Shown piece by piece: positions 25,376 to 36,914 of a DNA stretch of 64,000 nucleotides (the stretch's first letter is position 1; the number at the start of each line of letters is the position of its first letter). The stretch comes from Mytilisepta virgata (Eukaryota > Mollusca > Bivalvia > Mytilida > Mytilidae): NCBI GenBank assembly GCA_028015205.1, contig CM051521.1, positions 104,446,513-104,510,512 on the forward strand, read 5' to 3'. The notes under the pieces were generated by a model, which was not told the origin of the DNA, ran no database searches, and saw only the letters and a list, made by a program, of their open reading frames with translations. The translations under genes were made by a program, and so were the position numbers.

Positions 25376-25672
25376 ATGGCTACACGCCTCATATTCAATA
25401 TCGGCAGACGACATGAAAAAGAAAGGGTTTATAGACCTATGGACTTCGACTTTGATGACGAAGAATTTCGTGACAGATTTAGATTTTCGAAATAGTGTTA
25501 ATTGTCATAACAATTTAATTGATCCAGCAAAGGAAAACATTAAGGTCCCATACCAGAGCAACAGTGGTGCAAGTACACATTACGCTTAGCGGATATTTTG
25601 CAACTGGTAGTCAAATGACAGTCATAGGAGATACAATGGGATACCTTATGTCAGTATCTCTAGGTCAGTAAT
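25376..25672 (+). pseudogene. Harbinger-type transposase remnant
   Basis: From an ATG at 25376 the frame reads 39 residues including RRHEKERVYRP and DDEEFRDRFRFSK before a TAG at 25493. This corresponds to the N-terminal part of HARBI1-like nucleases, where an acidic DD-x-EF-x-x-RFRFSK block precedes the helix-turn-helix. A second block at 25574-25672 reads HITLSGYFATGSQMTVIGDT and stops at TAA, matching the conserved LxxFATGS-x-x-x-x-IGDT segment. The region between is frameshifted with many stops. The catalytic DDE portion is missing, so it is a truncated, inactive relic. Confidence 0.75.
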
Positions 25673-25789
25673 GGATGTTAAAGATGCGCAATGTGGAATA
25701 GTCGTCGATATCGTTTAAAGAGATGTAAACCGAAAAAACGTTTATGAAAAATTAAATGTATTTTTTTTTCTTTTAAAAACTTTTTTTCT

Positions 25790-25980
25790 CAGGAAATAAG
25801 GAAGAAAGTACGCCAATGTCAATGCCACCTTTGATCTCCATAAAATGTGGCTTATCTTGGTGGAGATCGATTATCCTCTGAGCTGTATCAGTAGATACCA
25901 GTCCTGGTAAACCGACAGTTTTCACAGCAGATTTTGTCTGCAGAATTGTTTCAAATTTAGTTGTGGACGAAGCTTTTCTC
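25790..25980 (-). other. unidentified antisense coding-like segment in the Harbinger relic
   Basis: The minus strand stays open for about 60 codons with non-biased composition. Blocks include TTKFETILQTKSAVKT, VGLPGLVSTDTAQRIIDLHQ and DKPHFMEIKGGIDIGVLSS. It reads like real protein rather than AT noise. I do not recognise it as the Myb-like Harbinger accessory protein. It could be that protein in divergent form or captured host sequence. There is no start codon in a clear context. Confidence 0.4.
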
Positions 25981-26220
25981 CTTCAGCCTGAACCATTGCG
26001 GTAACATAATATAGGGGATTGTGCAATATAAAAGCATTGAATAAATTATATTACCACTGTACAAAATCCGATCTTTGAGCAACACAAATTAAGCCATCGG
26101 ATAACTTAACAGTGGATTGTTATTTTATCCAATTAATAAGGTATCCAGTGGTTAAATCCAACGTTTTGATATTTAGCAACGCAAATCCTGGCGTAGTTAA
26201 AGCACACTATAAACGTAATA

Positions 26221-26465
26221 TGATTACAATGTACCAACGAGGTGACCGGTATTTTCACATAATAAAATTGGCCACACGGTACATAATTTAGACAGCAGCG
26301 TCAAAATGCGAGCATTGTCAATATAAAACTAGCCAACGTTCTCATAGCTGCTGATCGAATACCGTCGGACTAAGAACGAAATAGTCAGAAATAATACTCC
26401 CTTAAAGGGTTTGATGGTATCTTGTCATGGAGTTCAATATACATTTGAATTGATTTACTTGCACA
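26221..26465 (+). repeat. dispersed repeat family A2
   Basis: TGATTACAATGTACCAACGAGGTGA, then TAATTTAGACAGCAG, AAAACTAGCC, CATAGCTGCTGATCG and GAGTTCAATATACA, in the same order as at 2601 and 41515. Confidence 0.6.
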
Positions 26466-26469
26466 CTGT

Positions 26470-28240
26470 TCATTTGTACTTTATCATAGCATAATGTGAA
26501 ATTCCTAATAGTGCCTTTTCCTCAAAATTATTAAGGAGGTTCGCTGCCCAGTTTCAAAATAAAACATTTTTATAACACTGGTAAATATTGATAGTGAATT
26601 AATAAAGGAAATAAAAGAGCGAAAATAAATTATAGGTCCGTGTGATTGATTTCGAGATATAAGCCATTGAAAATTTGGCGGGAAAAATATGCTCTCTTGA
26701 TTTAACATAGCTTTATCATTGACAGGCTTATTTCTCAAAAACCATTAAATAATAACAAGGATTTATAAGATTTTTACAAGTGGCTTATTATTCTGCATGC
26801 AAAAGAATTATAAAAAGAAAAATGGGTGTTAGCGGGAAAAATAATTTATGGTATTCAAGTGGATAAAACCAGAAGATTCCGAACATCTGACAAAAATTCA
26901 AAAACATGACCATCGAACATCCTTAAAAGCTATAATTCCCACTTTATAAGTATAATGGTATGTCTTTCATTCCTGTAAAACAGCTATGTACAACAATAGA
27001 ATTTGTCGCGTGGATATTTACACCACATCCCTTTTCTAATATTATTCTTTTGAAATTTACCACATATTATCTTAGTCACTGTCAAGTAAAAAAAAATGAG
27101 GCATTTATTTCAATGAATGTTATAATGACGCTACTCTGATGGCCCTGATCCATTTGACGTCGAAAACGTAATCATGGAAAATTCGGACCACATCAATAGA
27201 TTTTAAGACAGATGGACGTGACAGTAATCTTGAAATTGAACTTTATGATGGTGAAGAGAGATGATGATAGCGATGATAATCAACCTTTTTTCATAATTAT
27301 TTCCAGGTTTTTTTTCGCCAGAGAAAGATGCCGACAGTCATTCTTCTGAGTATATGCATGTCGAAAGAAAATTCAAGACCCATTGCAACTATCGTACAGA
27401 ACACTCACAGGTATTCAGTTCACCCGACTACATTGTGATTCATTTAATTGTCTATGACCTTTCTATATTATTGCATCTTCTTATACTGAAATTGAAAATA
27501 TGTTTTTAAAAGGATTATCCGACCTGTTAAAAAAAAAATAAAGATGCATTGATTTTGATAGAATTATGTGAAATTTTCCAATAGTTGGGTATCAGCCAAC
27601 CACAATAAATGGGTACCAAAGATGCAAACGCAGAGTTGCAACATAATTTTGAATGTAATATTAAGGTAATTATTCAGCAAATGACATTTGTAACCAAGCG
27701 TTCGTAAAGAATGGGCCAAATTCGTGAAATCCAAAAGGACCAATAGTCTCAATAATATTAAAATTTTAACGAGATATCATACAGATTTTAGAAGTACATT
27801 AAGCAAAGTGACGCCCATTTTTGCATCTATTCTAAATGCATGTAAACGTATTATGATTTGCTAAGACGTTAATGCACAAAATATTTCGCCGATTTTTCAA
27901 TACGAGTTTTATAATTTTTTCAATACGTAACATACAATATGTGGAAGGGTTTCGCCGTCAACGGGATGGATGAGAATGTCCATTTGTCTGTCGAGACGTA
28001 AACAGATTAGCATTTTGATTCTATAAAATAACACTCACAATTTTGTATATGAAAAATGACAGACAAAATTTGACACGAAATATGAGCTATTTTGAAACAT
28101 CATTAGACACGACATGAAACACCAAGAATTCTGTTAATTTTGTCAGCTTGCTCCTTCCATAGAGGATCAAGCCTTGCTGTTTTTAACATTTTTTCCATTT
28201 AATTCATTTATTTTATTATACATAGTCGACGTGATATGTA
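26470..28240. other. intergenic, nothing recognised
   Basis: AT-rich, without gene signals. Minus frames at 26505-26738 and 27564-27752 are unsupported. Confidence 0.4.
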
Positions 28241-28246
28241 CATATT

Positions 28247-28398
28247 ATCAGGTTTTCTGCAAACGTATATCGTAAAATATCAGCCGCGAGATACCATGTG
28301 AAGCTTTTTCGGCGAGTGAGCGTATCGAACGAGCTAAACAGCTTCATATTGTGTCGAGCGGCTTATATTTTACAATATTTGCTTGAAGAAAACTTGAT
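28247..28398. mobile_element. 152-bp hairpin MITE
   Basis: ATCAGGTTTTCTGC plus a GTAAAATATCAGCCGC block is answered by GCGGCTTATATTTTAC plus GAAGAAAACTTGAT in reverse complement. Pairing continues inward through ATGTGAAGCT / AGCTTCATATT. Arms are about 65 nt and imperfect. No frame. Confidence 0.75.
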
Positions 28399-28479
28399 GA
28401 TAAATTTATCGTATTGTTAACTAGCAATCTTAATGGAATTTCTTACTTTTCAATGGCCATCTGCCTATAACCGGATGTT

Positions 28480-28680
28480 TTCCTGATATATTCGGGTCAA
28501 CGTTGGGTCAAACATTATGACGTCGCTGATATATTCGGGTCGGGTCAACTTTTTACGACGTCACAGTGCCGAAATACGGGAAATTGTGAAGGCCTCAGTA
28601 GGTCGATATAGCCATAGGGAAATACGATAATGGCTGCAAAATCGTCAGCACGGCGTTAAACAACAATCAATCAATCAATA
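28480..28680 (+). mobile_element. SINE-like 3' end with CAAT tail
   Basis: It ends CACGGCGTTAAACAACAA followed by (TCAA)n. I associate a GGCGTTAAAC plus CAAT-repeat terminus with molluscan SINEs. A direct repeat of CTGATATATTCGGGTC occurs at 28481 and 28528. The RNA-derived head is not identified. Confidence 0.45.
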
Positions 28681-28689
28681 TTATATATA

Positions 28690-29980
28690 GTGTTTGAATT
28701 TTGTATCTCCAGAAGAATTGTGTTTATCATCAATGCACAGATTTCCATCATGTATGAGAGCAGTCAAGTCAAAGTGCCATTATTTGGTGTGTATCGTTTT
28801 ATAGGCCTAGGATTAGTTTTTCTTTTCTTTTTTTCAAGAATTTCCTTGGATTGGTAGATACGTAATAATAAGTAATTACATTTATATAATATTACCTTAG
28901 ACAATATATTTTGTTTCTCTTTCATTCAAAACCATTGTTTACTTCATTATAAAGAAATTAACTTTCTCAAGATTAACGACCGTTTGTTTTCTTTATATTA
29001 TTTCTCCAACTATCGTTAGCACTGGCAAGTTTATATTCCATTAGGGTATAAATTCGTTTTCTGTGGTGGTATTTTTTCCACAATATGCCCAAAGAGTTTT
29101 ATCTAATTATATTTTTGCTACTACAGATTCGGTCAATACCATATGTTTGATATAGTCCTCGTTATCGGAGTTATCTAAATAGAAAACTGTCAAGAACAAA
29201 TTATATAAGGTATTGTGTTATATATATTATGGTTACTTGAGATGACCATATGTCGCATGTTATATTTCTGTTCTGGAATGAAATGTCACAATGGAAATAT
29301 CATTTCTTTCAGATTATATACTGATTGGTAATTATTCGTTCCTTCCTAAATGGTTCAATGTAAAAACAAAAGATGTTAGCGATTTATTTAATATCAGTTT
29401 GAGATGAAATACGCGCCTGGAAATTGCCGACAAGAAAATATGTTATGAAAATTATGGTCTGATCCTGATCCTTAATAGCAATCTCACGAATTGCTCCCTA
29501 ACAGGTATATATATATTTGTCCATTTGAATACGCCTTTTTACATTAAAATAGCATCTACTTTAACAGTTTTAACACTGCTGTTTGAATGCATTAAGAAAT
29601 ATGCAAAAAGCGTCACAGGCACCTAGTACATTAGTGTATTTCATTGTCTCCCTCTTTTTTCTATCTTGGGACGAAAGTTGAAATAATGCGTAGAACCTGC
29701 ATCGAAAGGTTTTTTGAAGCATTCGGAGTACCTTTCCCATAAAATTCCGATTTTTCTTCAAGGTTCTTTTAAGAAGAACAACTTCCGTCCTAGGTAATAG
29801 AAATTGAATCTCAACAAGGCCGGGCGAGCATAAATCGCAAATCATAGAAGTTCTTTATGGACAAAAAAATGTATATATCGGTAATAAGGATGGGAGTCCA
29901 AAAGGAGGAGAGCGATAAAGTAAAAATTCGAACCGGGTGAGATGTTAGTCTTGTTTCCTATATTATAAGTAGATAAATGC
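28690..29980. other. intergenic, nothing recognised
   Basis: No coding signal. The minus frame at 29570-29845 is not recognisable. Confidence 0.4.
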
Positions 29981-29984
29981 TTAC

Positions 29985-30175
29985 TCTTCCGGAGCTTCTG
30001 AGTCTTTCCCCGGTTTTTTGGTGGGGTCCATGTTGCTCATATGTTTTTAGTGTTTAAGTGTAGTGTCTGTATTGTTTTAGTCTTGTCTTCGTTGTTCTCC
30101 GTAGTTTGTCAGTTGTTTTCGATTTTTCCCTCCTTTGAATATCCCTTTGGTATTTCTTGACTTTACTATTTACTT
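29985..30175 (+). repeat. family B retroelement 3' tail
   Basis: CTTACTCTTCCGGAGC, GGTTTTTTGGTGGGGTCCATG, GTCTTGTCTTCGTTGTTCTCC and CCCTTTGGTATTTCTTGACTT in order. It corresponds in reverse to 62058-62262 and shares its first part with the tail of the RT relic at 24.5-24.73 kb. No RT sequence remains upstream. Confidence 0.65.
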
Positions 30176-31401
30176 ACACGACAAAATATATATGCTGAAC
30201 ACTGATGCAAGAGAAGCAAAAACATCAAGGAAAGTAGTACAACGTTATTCCATTCTATGGTCGTAATTTAATTTTGAGAGGTGTTTCTAAAGGAGCAGAA
30301 CATGACTATTCCTGGAACAGGTGATGTAATCCCCGACTTTTGGGGGCGGGATTCACATTTCTATATTTTGTTTTTGTGCGTCTTACTCTGTTTCTGTTAT
30401 ATTTGTTCGTGTCTCAGTTCTTGGTAATAAGTTTTTTTTTGAAAAGCCATACAAGATTTATTGATCTATATTTTTCAACGTAGTCTTATCAATAAAGTTA
30501 GCTAAACTTTAAATGTAATGCTACATTTATTACAATTAATGTTAAAATATGAAGCAATAAAACTCTTACTTAGAAGCAAAGTTTTAAAAATACATAACTT
30601 TATTACCTATAAATAATGTGAGTTAAGTAACAAATAATGGACCATTTAACACTAGTTAAACATAAACATCTGATCCAAGCATAAATATATATTATATAGA
30701 ATTTTGTTTATAACTACAATCAACTGAAAACATCTTCTTATGATTTCAAGTACCGAGGGTTATCACCTGCTCATTTGCCAGTGCTGACATTAAATTGATA
30801 TTATTCAATTTATTGTTATAAAATTCCATCAGGAGTATCTCCTTAGTTGTTAAATTATGGTCACATAAATTTAGGTATTTCGCATTACGAATATATTCAT
30901 CATTCCCTTTTTACCCGTCATAACTCTGTCATTCAAATGTTTTTGCTATACCTTTTTCTCATACTTTTAGTTCTGCTACACATTCTAGGTCATTACGTCA
31001 GCTTTCTTAATTTCTGGTCTCCATCTTGGTTGAAAATGCATAGCTTTTTGTTTAAAAAGTTCGTCGAGTGCATGAAAATTGCAACAATAGTAAGATAAAA
31101 ACAGAAGATATGATACCAACATGAAAACGAAATATATGGTAATTTATTTAATATTTTAGTTGTTGTTGTTGTTTGTTTTTGCTTTTTTTGTTTTTGTTTT
31201 TTCGTCTTTTTTATTTTGTTTTTTTTTTTAATTAAAAAATTCCAAGACAATTGATTTGGAATATAAGTACAAGTACGTGAACTATAAACAAAACAAAAAG
31301 ATAAGTATATATTCTACATGTATCTTTTTGTGTATTCAATATAACAAACAAAACTGGATGCGCCATTTATTTGTATGTACTGTACATATATTTAATACAT
31401 C

Positions 31402-31555
31402 AATTAAAGACTTTTGACGGGGTCAGTGCATTATATATGGACCTGTTAGATTATATTGACCTCGGGCGGTCACTATAATCTAACATGTCTATATCGGTCA
31501 ATATAATCTAACAGGTCCATATAAAAAGTATTGACCAAGTGAAAGTCCTTAATTT
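31402..31555. mobile_element. 154-bp hairpin MITE
   Basis: ATTAAAGACTTT at left mirrors AAAGTCCTTAAT at right. The inner block TATATGGACCTGTTAGATTA and TATTGACC mirror GGTCAATATAATCTAACAGG and TCCATATA. The central loop keeps another ATAATCTAACA. Arms are about 60-65 nt. Confidence 0.8.
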
Positions 31556-31919
31556 ATATATTACATATGTAAATAGTGTATTATGGAAATGACTTCAAAG
31601 TTCTTTCTGTGTATTGTATTTTTCATGACTTTAACACGACGGACGGGAATGGCTTATTTCCGGGTCTATATTTAGAAACATAGCGTCCATATACATGCAT
31701 GCACTTAAAAATAGAAACAAAGCCGCCCGTGCGTGGAATATCCTTTAAATCACGTGATCGTAATAACCAATGAAAAAATGAGAATGCTACACCATATGTA
31801 ATATTTATTTGTCTTTGATTTCATGTGTCATTTGAATATACCGATATGATGTTTTAAAAATTGCATGCAATGGTTTATCATTCTGATTTATTAGATTAAG
31901 ACAAATAATAAAATAAAGT

Positions 31920-32110
31920 ACTAGGAACCTGTGATGGATCACGGGAGCTCAACCCACACAGCTGTCTAACGCGTCCGTGGCGGAGAGGGGAGACCCTGTC
32001 AATAAGGGTTGTGAGGTCAATATACGGAAATACAAAAAGAGAAAAATAAATGGAAATGTTGAGATGTCAAAAGGGGCATAACACGACTTAAATCTACAAA
32101 ATACTCGAGC
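31920..32110. repeat. probable repeat fragment
   Basis: A GC-richer block with CACGGGAGCTCAACC and CTGTCTAACGCGTCCG, then AAAAGGGGCATAACACGAC. I see no coding function. Its look suggests a retroelement UTR, but no second copy in the window confirms this. Confidence 0.3.
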
Positions 32111-32189
32111 CGAACGAAACCAAATACAAAATCATAAAAAAAACAACAACCAAAGTAAAAAGTAAAAATTCACCCGTCGTACACAAAAC

Positions 32190-32846
32190 GAATTATGATA
32201 TACCAATGTCCGGCCATCAGTCAAAACTTCGTACGATAACACAAATTTGCTTCAATCAATTCTCATGAAATTTGAACTCAACATTAGGATTGACGGAAGA
32301 AAGCTCACTTTCGATTTTAACGATTTTAAATTTTCATTCTGGAGTTATGGGACTTAAATTGTAAAAAAAGAAGCAATTTTTCAAATGTGGCGTACTAACT
32401 CGAGTACGGCTAGACTGATTTTCTTCAAACTTTAACAAATAAAATTACATATAATTACAAATGGTGGTCTGAGGGTCTGTATACTTTTTGACGATTTCCA
32501 CTTTTGTCATTCCAGAGTTATGGGACTTAGATTGCCAAAAAAACATTTTTTGACATTTTTTGGCATGTCGCGCACTAACTCCAGTACCCTTAAACTTATT
32601 TTCTTCAAACTTTAACAAATTATTACAAATGGTGGTCTGAAGGTCTGTATACGTATACCTTTTGACGATTTTCAAATTTGTCGTTCCAGAGTTATATAAG
32701 CAATTTTTTACGCCTTCCCGATTTTTTTCAAACTGCTTACACAATATAGTTTATTGTTACAGTGTTATAATTTAGATATGTTAAGCTGTTGAAAAATTGG
32801 CTAAAAAAATCAATAACTTCATAGCCGTTGCTGGTGACGGGCGTAT
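32190..32846 (+). mobile_element. element related to the 7.2-8.3 kb family
   Basis: It ends GACGGGCGTAT (32836-32846), the same terminus as 8317-8327. Two tandem units of about 180 bp (from 32393 and 32574) share ACTAACTC, TTTTCTTCAAACTTTAACAA, GGTGGTCTGA and CTGTATAC. The left terminus is not clear. The 99-codon minus frame at 32445-32744 lies in these units. Confidence 0.6.
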
Positions 32847-33839
32847 CAATCATGCGCATAATAAGCAGCAGTTTATAACTTTTGACTTTTGTTGTTTTTT
32901 TTATGATTTTGTATTTTGTGTTGTTTGGTTTATGTATAATTATTAAAACATAACAACAACCTGAAAAAAAAACAGAGGAAAAAAGGTGACACGAACTACT
33001 ATTAAAGTATATTAAGCTAAAAAAATAAAGTAATAGTCTTGGTCATAAATTAAACAACAATCAATTATGTTGTTCGGTTCGACATTTTTAGATCAACATT
33101 TTACGAAGTTACCATGAAGAGTGTAGGCATGTGAAGAATGAAGACATTTCAGTATAACAAAATTCCGGCATGAATTACTTCCATGCACTTGTTATAATTT
33201 AATCACATTAACTGCACAGAAAGGGTAGCATTCCTCTCGTTACAAAGTCACCACTGAAAACTAATTAATGATGCTTGCCCTTGTGAGTAATTAAATATTT
33301 AAATATTTCAAGGTATAATACATGTAACTGTCAGATGTGACGTAATATGTTTAACTGAGATGATCATATTATAATGTTCTAAACGCATATAGTTCTGACA
33401 GTACTGGAACTATGAGAAGCGAAGTAACTCTAAACTCAATGAAGTGATGTCAGCACTAGTTAACGATTTTGTATTCAAAGGAGTAAGGCCACTTTCATTG
33501 TAGCTGTTAACGTTGAAAATTTTAAATTACATTATATAATATATTTGAATATTAATAAAAAGAAATTTAATGCCTAATTATGTTATCATTGATAATTCTC
33601 TGCCCGTAAAAATCTGGAATAGAGCGGTTTTAATAAATTTGTCAAGCATTTTGAATTATTTATTGGAATAGTGTCAGAAAGGACACTCAGAACCAAGAAT
33701 ATTTTACTGTCATATGAAGGGGGATATATTTTATGTACTCATTTAAAACTAAATTACAATGTGTTTGTTCTGAGTTTCCTTCGTGTTGAACAACTGTCTT
33801 AAAGGCCTAACAATTATAAAAGGTATGGTATAATTTGCC

Positions 33840-34210
33840 TGATATTTGGCCCCTTGAATTCTAAAGTAAAAAAGCAATGAAAATCTTATTATAAGCTATC
33901 ATTTAGTACTCTTAAAGTGTTCCATTTTAAGGAACATGTTTTGTTTTCAACAATAAATTTATGTAATAGCGGAATATGCTGTCAAAAATGGCTAATTGTG
34001 AAGAAGTCAGTGAAAAACACCGAATTTCACTCATTTTTGGACTTTGAATTAAACTTTTGATATGAGCAACAGCCTTGCCCAAAAAAGATATTTTACTGAA
34101 ATGTTTCTTTATGTAAGATAAATATATTATTAAATGTTTTTGGGCAAGGCTGTTTCTCAATGTTGTTTTGACCAAAATCTACTGCAAAAACTGCTCCCTG
34201 ATCCCAGACA
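33840..34210 (+). repeat. dispersed repeat family C with internal hairpin
   Basis: It shares long blocks with 39840-40335, including TCATTTAGTACTCTTAAA, TTTTAAGGAACATGT, TATGCTGTCAAA and AATTGTGAAGAA. It contains a 95-bp inverted-repeat insert at 34064-34158 (GAGCAACAGCCTTGCC against GGCAAGGCTGTTTCTC). The minus frame inside is not a gene. Confidence 0.75.
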
Positions 34211-35139
34211 TATATTTTATTGATTCCTTAAATATAAAATTGTTCGTCAAAGCTGAGACTTTAAATCAAATGAAAAGAATACAGAAAAAAAACAACATTA
34301 TTTCGAAGTGATGTTTACAAATACATGTATGTCTTCTGGAAAAAAATTATATGTAGACACTTCACAAAGATGCCCTTGGCTCTAATACTAAAAAGGAAAG
34401 ATGTTACAAGAAAAGCTGAAAGTAATATAACTCTATATTAAAATGTGTCTCACAGGAGGTTTATTTAAATTTACGACTGACCGAGTGGTTTTAGAGGAGA
34501 AATGCAAGAAACTAGGGATGGATGGACCGACGATGAAGAATTGAATCGAGAATAGCTAGCTATAGTTGTCCTCTCTCGCACGTAAAAATAAATAATGTAC
34601 TATAAACTCCTCTTTAAAAATATTGAAGCTTTTAGCCGTTTCCATATTTCATTTAATTTTAAAATGGCATTAATGAAGACGTGAATTTAATTTCAAAATA
34701 TGAGATAAAATCGAAGGATTGGTCATAATTGTATCTGCGGAATATGTCATGTTATCTCCATTATAATTATGTAAGTACAAACAGAATTTATTCTGTAACC
34801 AATGCAAGAAAGAAACCTCATAATTTTTTTCTTATACCGGGCCTCCAGTTTTGGTATTAGGATATGGAAATAAACTATTTTTTACTCTTTGGAATACGAA
34901 TTTTCTGAAGAATACACAGATAGACAAAAATGAGATTAATGATAACCTTCACTGAATGACCAAGATTTATTGTAGTACAATTGGACTTTTGGAGAACAGA
35001 AAGTGCACGTTTCTCAAAGAATAATGTGTTGCTAATTATAAAGGAATTGTTATGATTACAAAATGTTTATGAAAAAAAATGAGAGGATGCCTGAAGTTGA
35101 CACTTTTAATCGTGAGAAAAAAATATTGAGGAGAGTAAG

Positions 35140-36320
35140 GAGTATGCTCTCTACTAACGGTTCTACAATCTTGATCGTTTTGTTTAAGCTCACCTGGCCC
35201 AGATGGCAATGTGAACTATTGTCATCACTTGGCTTCCTTCGTCCTCGTTGCCGTAAACTTTCCGTTAAAGATCCTCTCCTCTGAAACCAGAGCCAATTGG
35301 AACAAAACTTGGCAGCAATGGTCCTTAGGTGGTCCTCTTTCAGGATTTTCTGATGACCCGGCTCGTCATCAAGGATGTCTGCCAGAGCCGAACATAGTTT
35401 AACATAGGACCCTATGGGGAATTTAATTAAAGATCTCCTTGTCTGAAACAACTTGACAGTAATGGTCCTTATGTGCTTAATTTTCAGAGTTTTCAGAGTT
35501 GACTCCATGTTCCATCCAAGATGGCTGCAACAGCCGAACATAGTTCAACGTAGGAACCTAGAAATTTACTTAAAGATCTTCTTGTCTGAAACCACTTCGC
35601 AAATTGGAACTTTCGTAACAGTGGTCTTTAGTTAGTCCTCTTTCAGAATTATATCCGATGACCCCGCCCACTATCCAAGAAGGACGCCAGAGCCTAACAT
35701 AGTTTAACATAGGACCATATGGGGAATTTACTTAGATCTTCTTGTCTAAAACCTCTTGGCCAATTGGAACCCTTGGTGTTCCTCTTTCCGAATTGTATCC
35801 GATGGCCCCGCCCATCACCCAAGATGGCCACCAGAGTCGAACATAGTTTAAGATAGAACCCTATGGGAAATTTACTTCAAGATCTTGGCTGAAACCACTT
35901 GGCCAATTGGATCAAAACTTGGCAGCAATGGTCCTTAGGTGGTCCTCTTGTAGAATTATATTTGATTACCCCGCATGTCATCAAGGATGGCCGACACAGC
36001 TGAACATAGTTCAACATTGGAGTCTATAGGCAATTAACTTAAAAGATTTCCTTGTCTGAAACCACTTGGCCAATTTGAACAAAACTTGGCAGCAATGTTC
36101 CTTAGGTGGTCCTCTTTCAGAAATATATGCGATGACCCTGTCCGCCATTGAAGATGGCTGCCAGAGCGGAACTTAGTTTAACATAGGACCTAATGGGAAA
36201 GTTTACTGACAGATCTTTTTGTTTGAAACCAGTGAGCCAACTGGAACTTGACAGTAGTGTTCCAGGCTATCAGTCAAGATGAACAGTCCAAGTGAGCGAT
36301 ACAGGCTCTTGGGAGCCTCT
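35140..36320 (+). repeat. tandem array, unit about 145-167 bp
   Basis: Six to seven diverged units. The word GAACATAGTTTAACATAGGA recurs near 35388, 35533, 35693, 35838, 36000 and 36167. Each unit also has CTTGTCTGAAACCACTTGG, CCAATTGGAAC, GGTCCTTAGGTGGTCCTCTT and AAGATGGC. The 161-codon minus frame (35056-35541) and the plus frames are by-products of the array. Confidence 0.85.
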
Positions 36321-36499
36321 TGTTGTATTTGAATCTTCTTTCCAATAAAGTGGTTTTTTTCAATATTTAAAGGATTAAGCTCTATTAACGAATCAAAGAA
36401 GTTGCCCTCGACTATTAGTTTGAAGGTCGGGCGGGCGTTGCTCCATAATTGGTTTCCAGATGATATTTATAGTTGGCCCAGGCCCATTCAAACCAAATT

Positions 36500-36910
36500 T
36501 AGAAATAGTAGACAATTTCAGTACTGTAATGCACCATATGCGGTTGCGCAATAAGGTTTTAGAATTTTATATTTTCTAAAACTGGGGCCCACAGGGGCGA
36601 ATTTTGAAAAATTGTCAATTTAAGCTTGTGACGTAAAATCGTCCTTCCTTTTTCAATTTATGCATTTTATTTCTCTATAGTATTGTCATACACCATATGC
36701 ACATGTGCAGGTTTTAAAAAATTGGGCCCACAGGGGGCGAATTTTGAAAAAAATATTTAAGCTTTTGATGTAAACTCGTCCTTCGTTTTTGATTTATGCA
36801 TTTTATTTCTCTACAGTATTGTAATGCGCCATAAGCTTTTAAAATTTTATTTTTCTAAAATTGTGGCCCACAGGGGTCGAATTGTGAATTTTTTTCAATT
36901 TAAGCAATTT
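36500..36910 (+). repeat. tandem array, three units of about 140-150 bp
   Basis: Units start near 36531, 36690 and 36827. Each has a CACCATATGC-like start, GGCCCACAGGGG, CGAATTTTGAA, TTTAAGC, CGTCCTTC and TTTATGCATTTTATTTCTCT. It adjoins the array at 35.1-36.3 kb but is a different unit. Confidence 0.75.
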
Positions 36911-36914
36911 TCAT

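Larger units (their letters stand above)
25308..26156 (+). mobile_element. Harbinger-like DNA transposon relic
   Basis: Imperfect inverted ends TTTATCCACTGGATAA (25308-25323) and GTATCCAGTGGTTAAA (26141-26156) enclose 849 bp. It contains a plus-strand transposase remnant and a minus-strand coding-like segment, which recalls the two-gene layout of PIF/Harbinger elements. The usual 3-bp target duplication is not resolved. It lies about 100 bp from the RT relic at 25.2 kb. Confidence 0.65.

Noticed and set aside
30993..31250. Lys-rich minus frame (KKKNKIKKTKKQKQKK)
   Set aside because: Low-complexity translation of a TTTTTG/TTGTTG run.
35056..35541. 161-codon minus-strand open frame
   Set aside because: It is the antisense of a tandem array. 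Its internal similarities are the repeat units and it has no domain.
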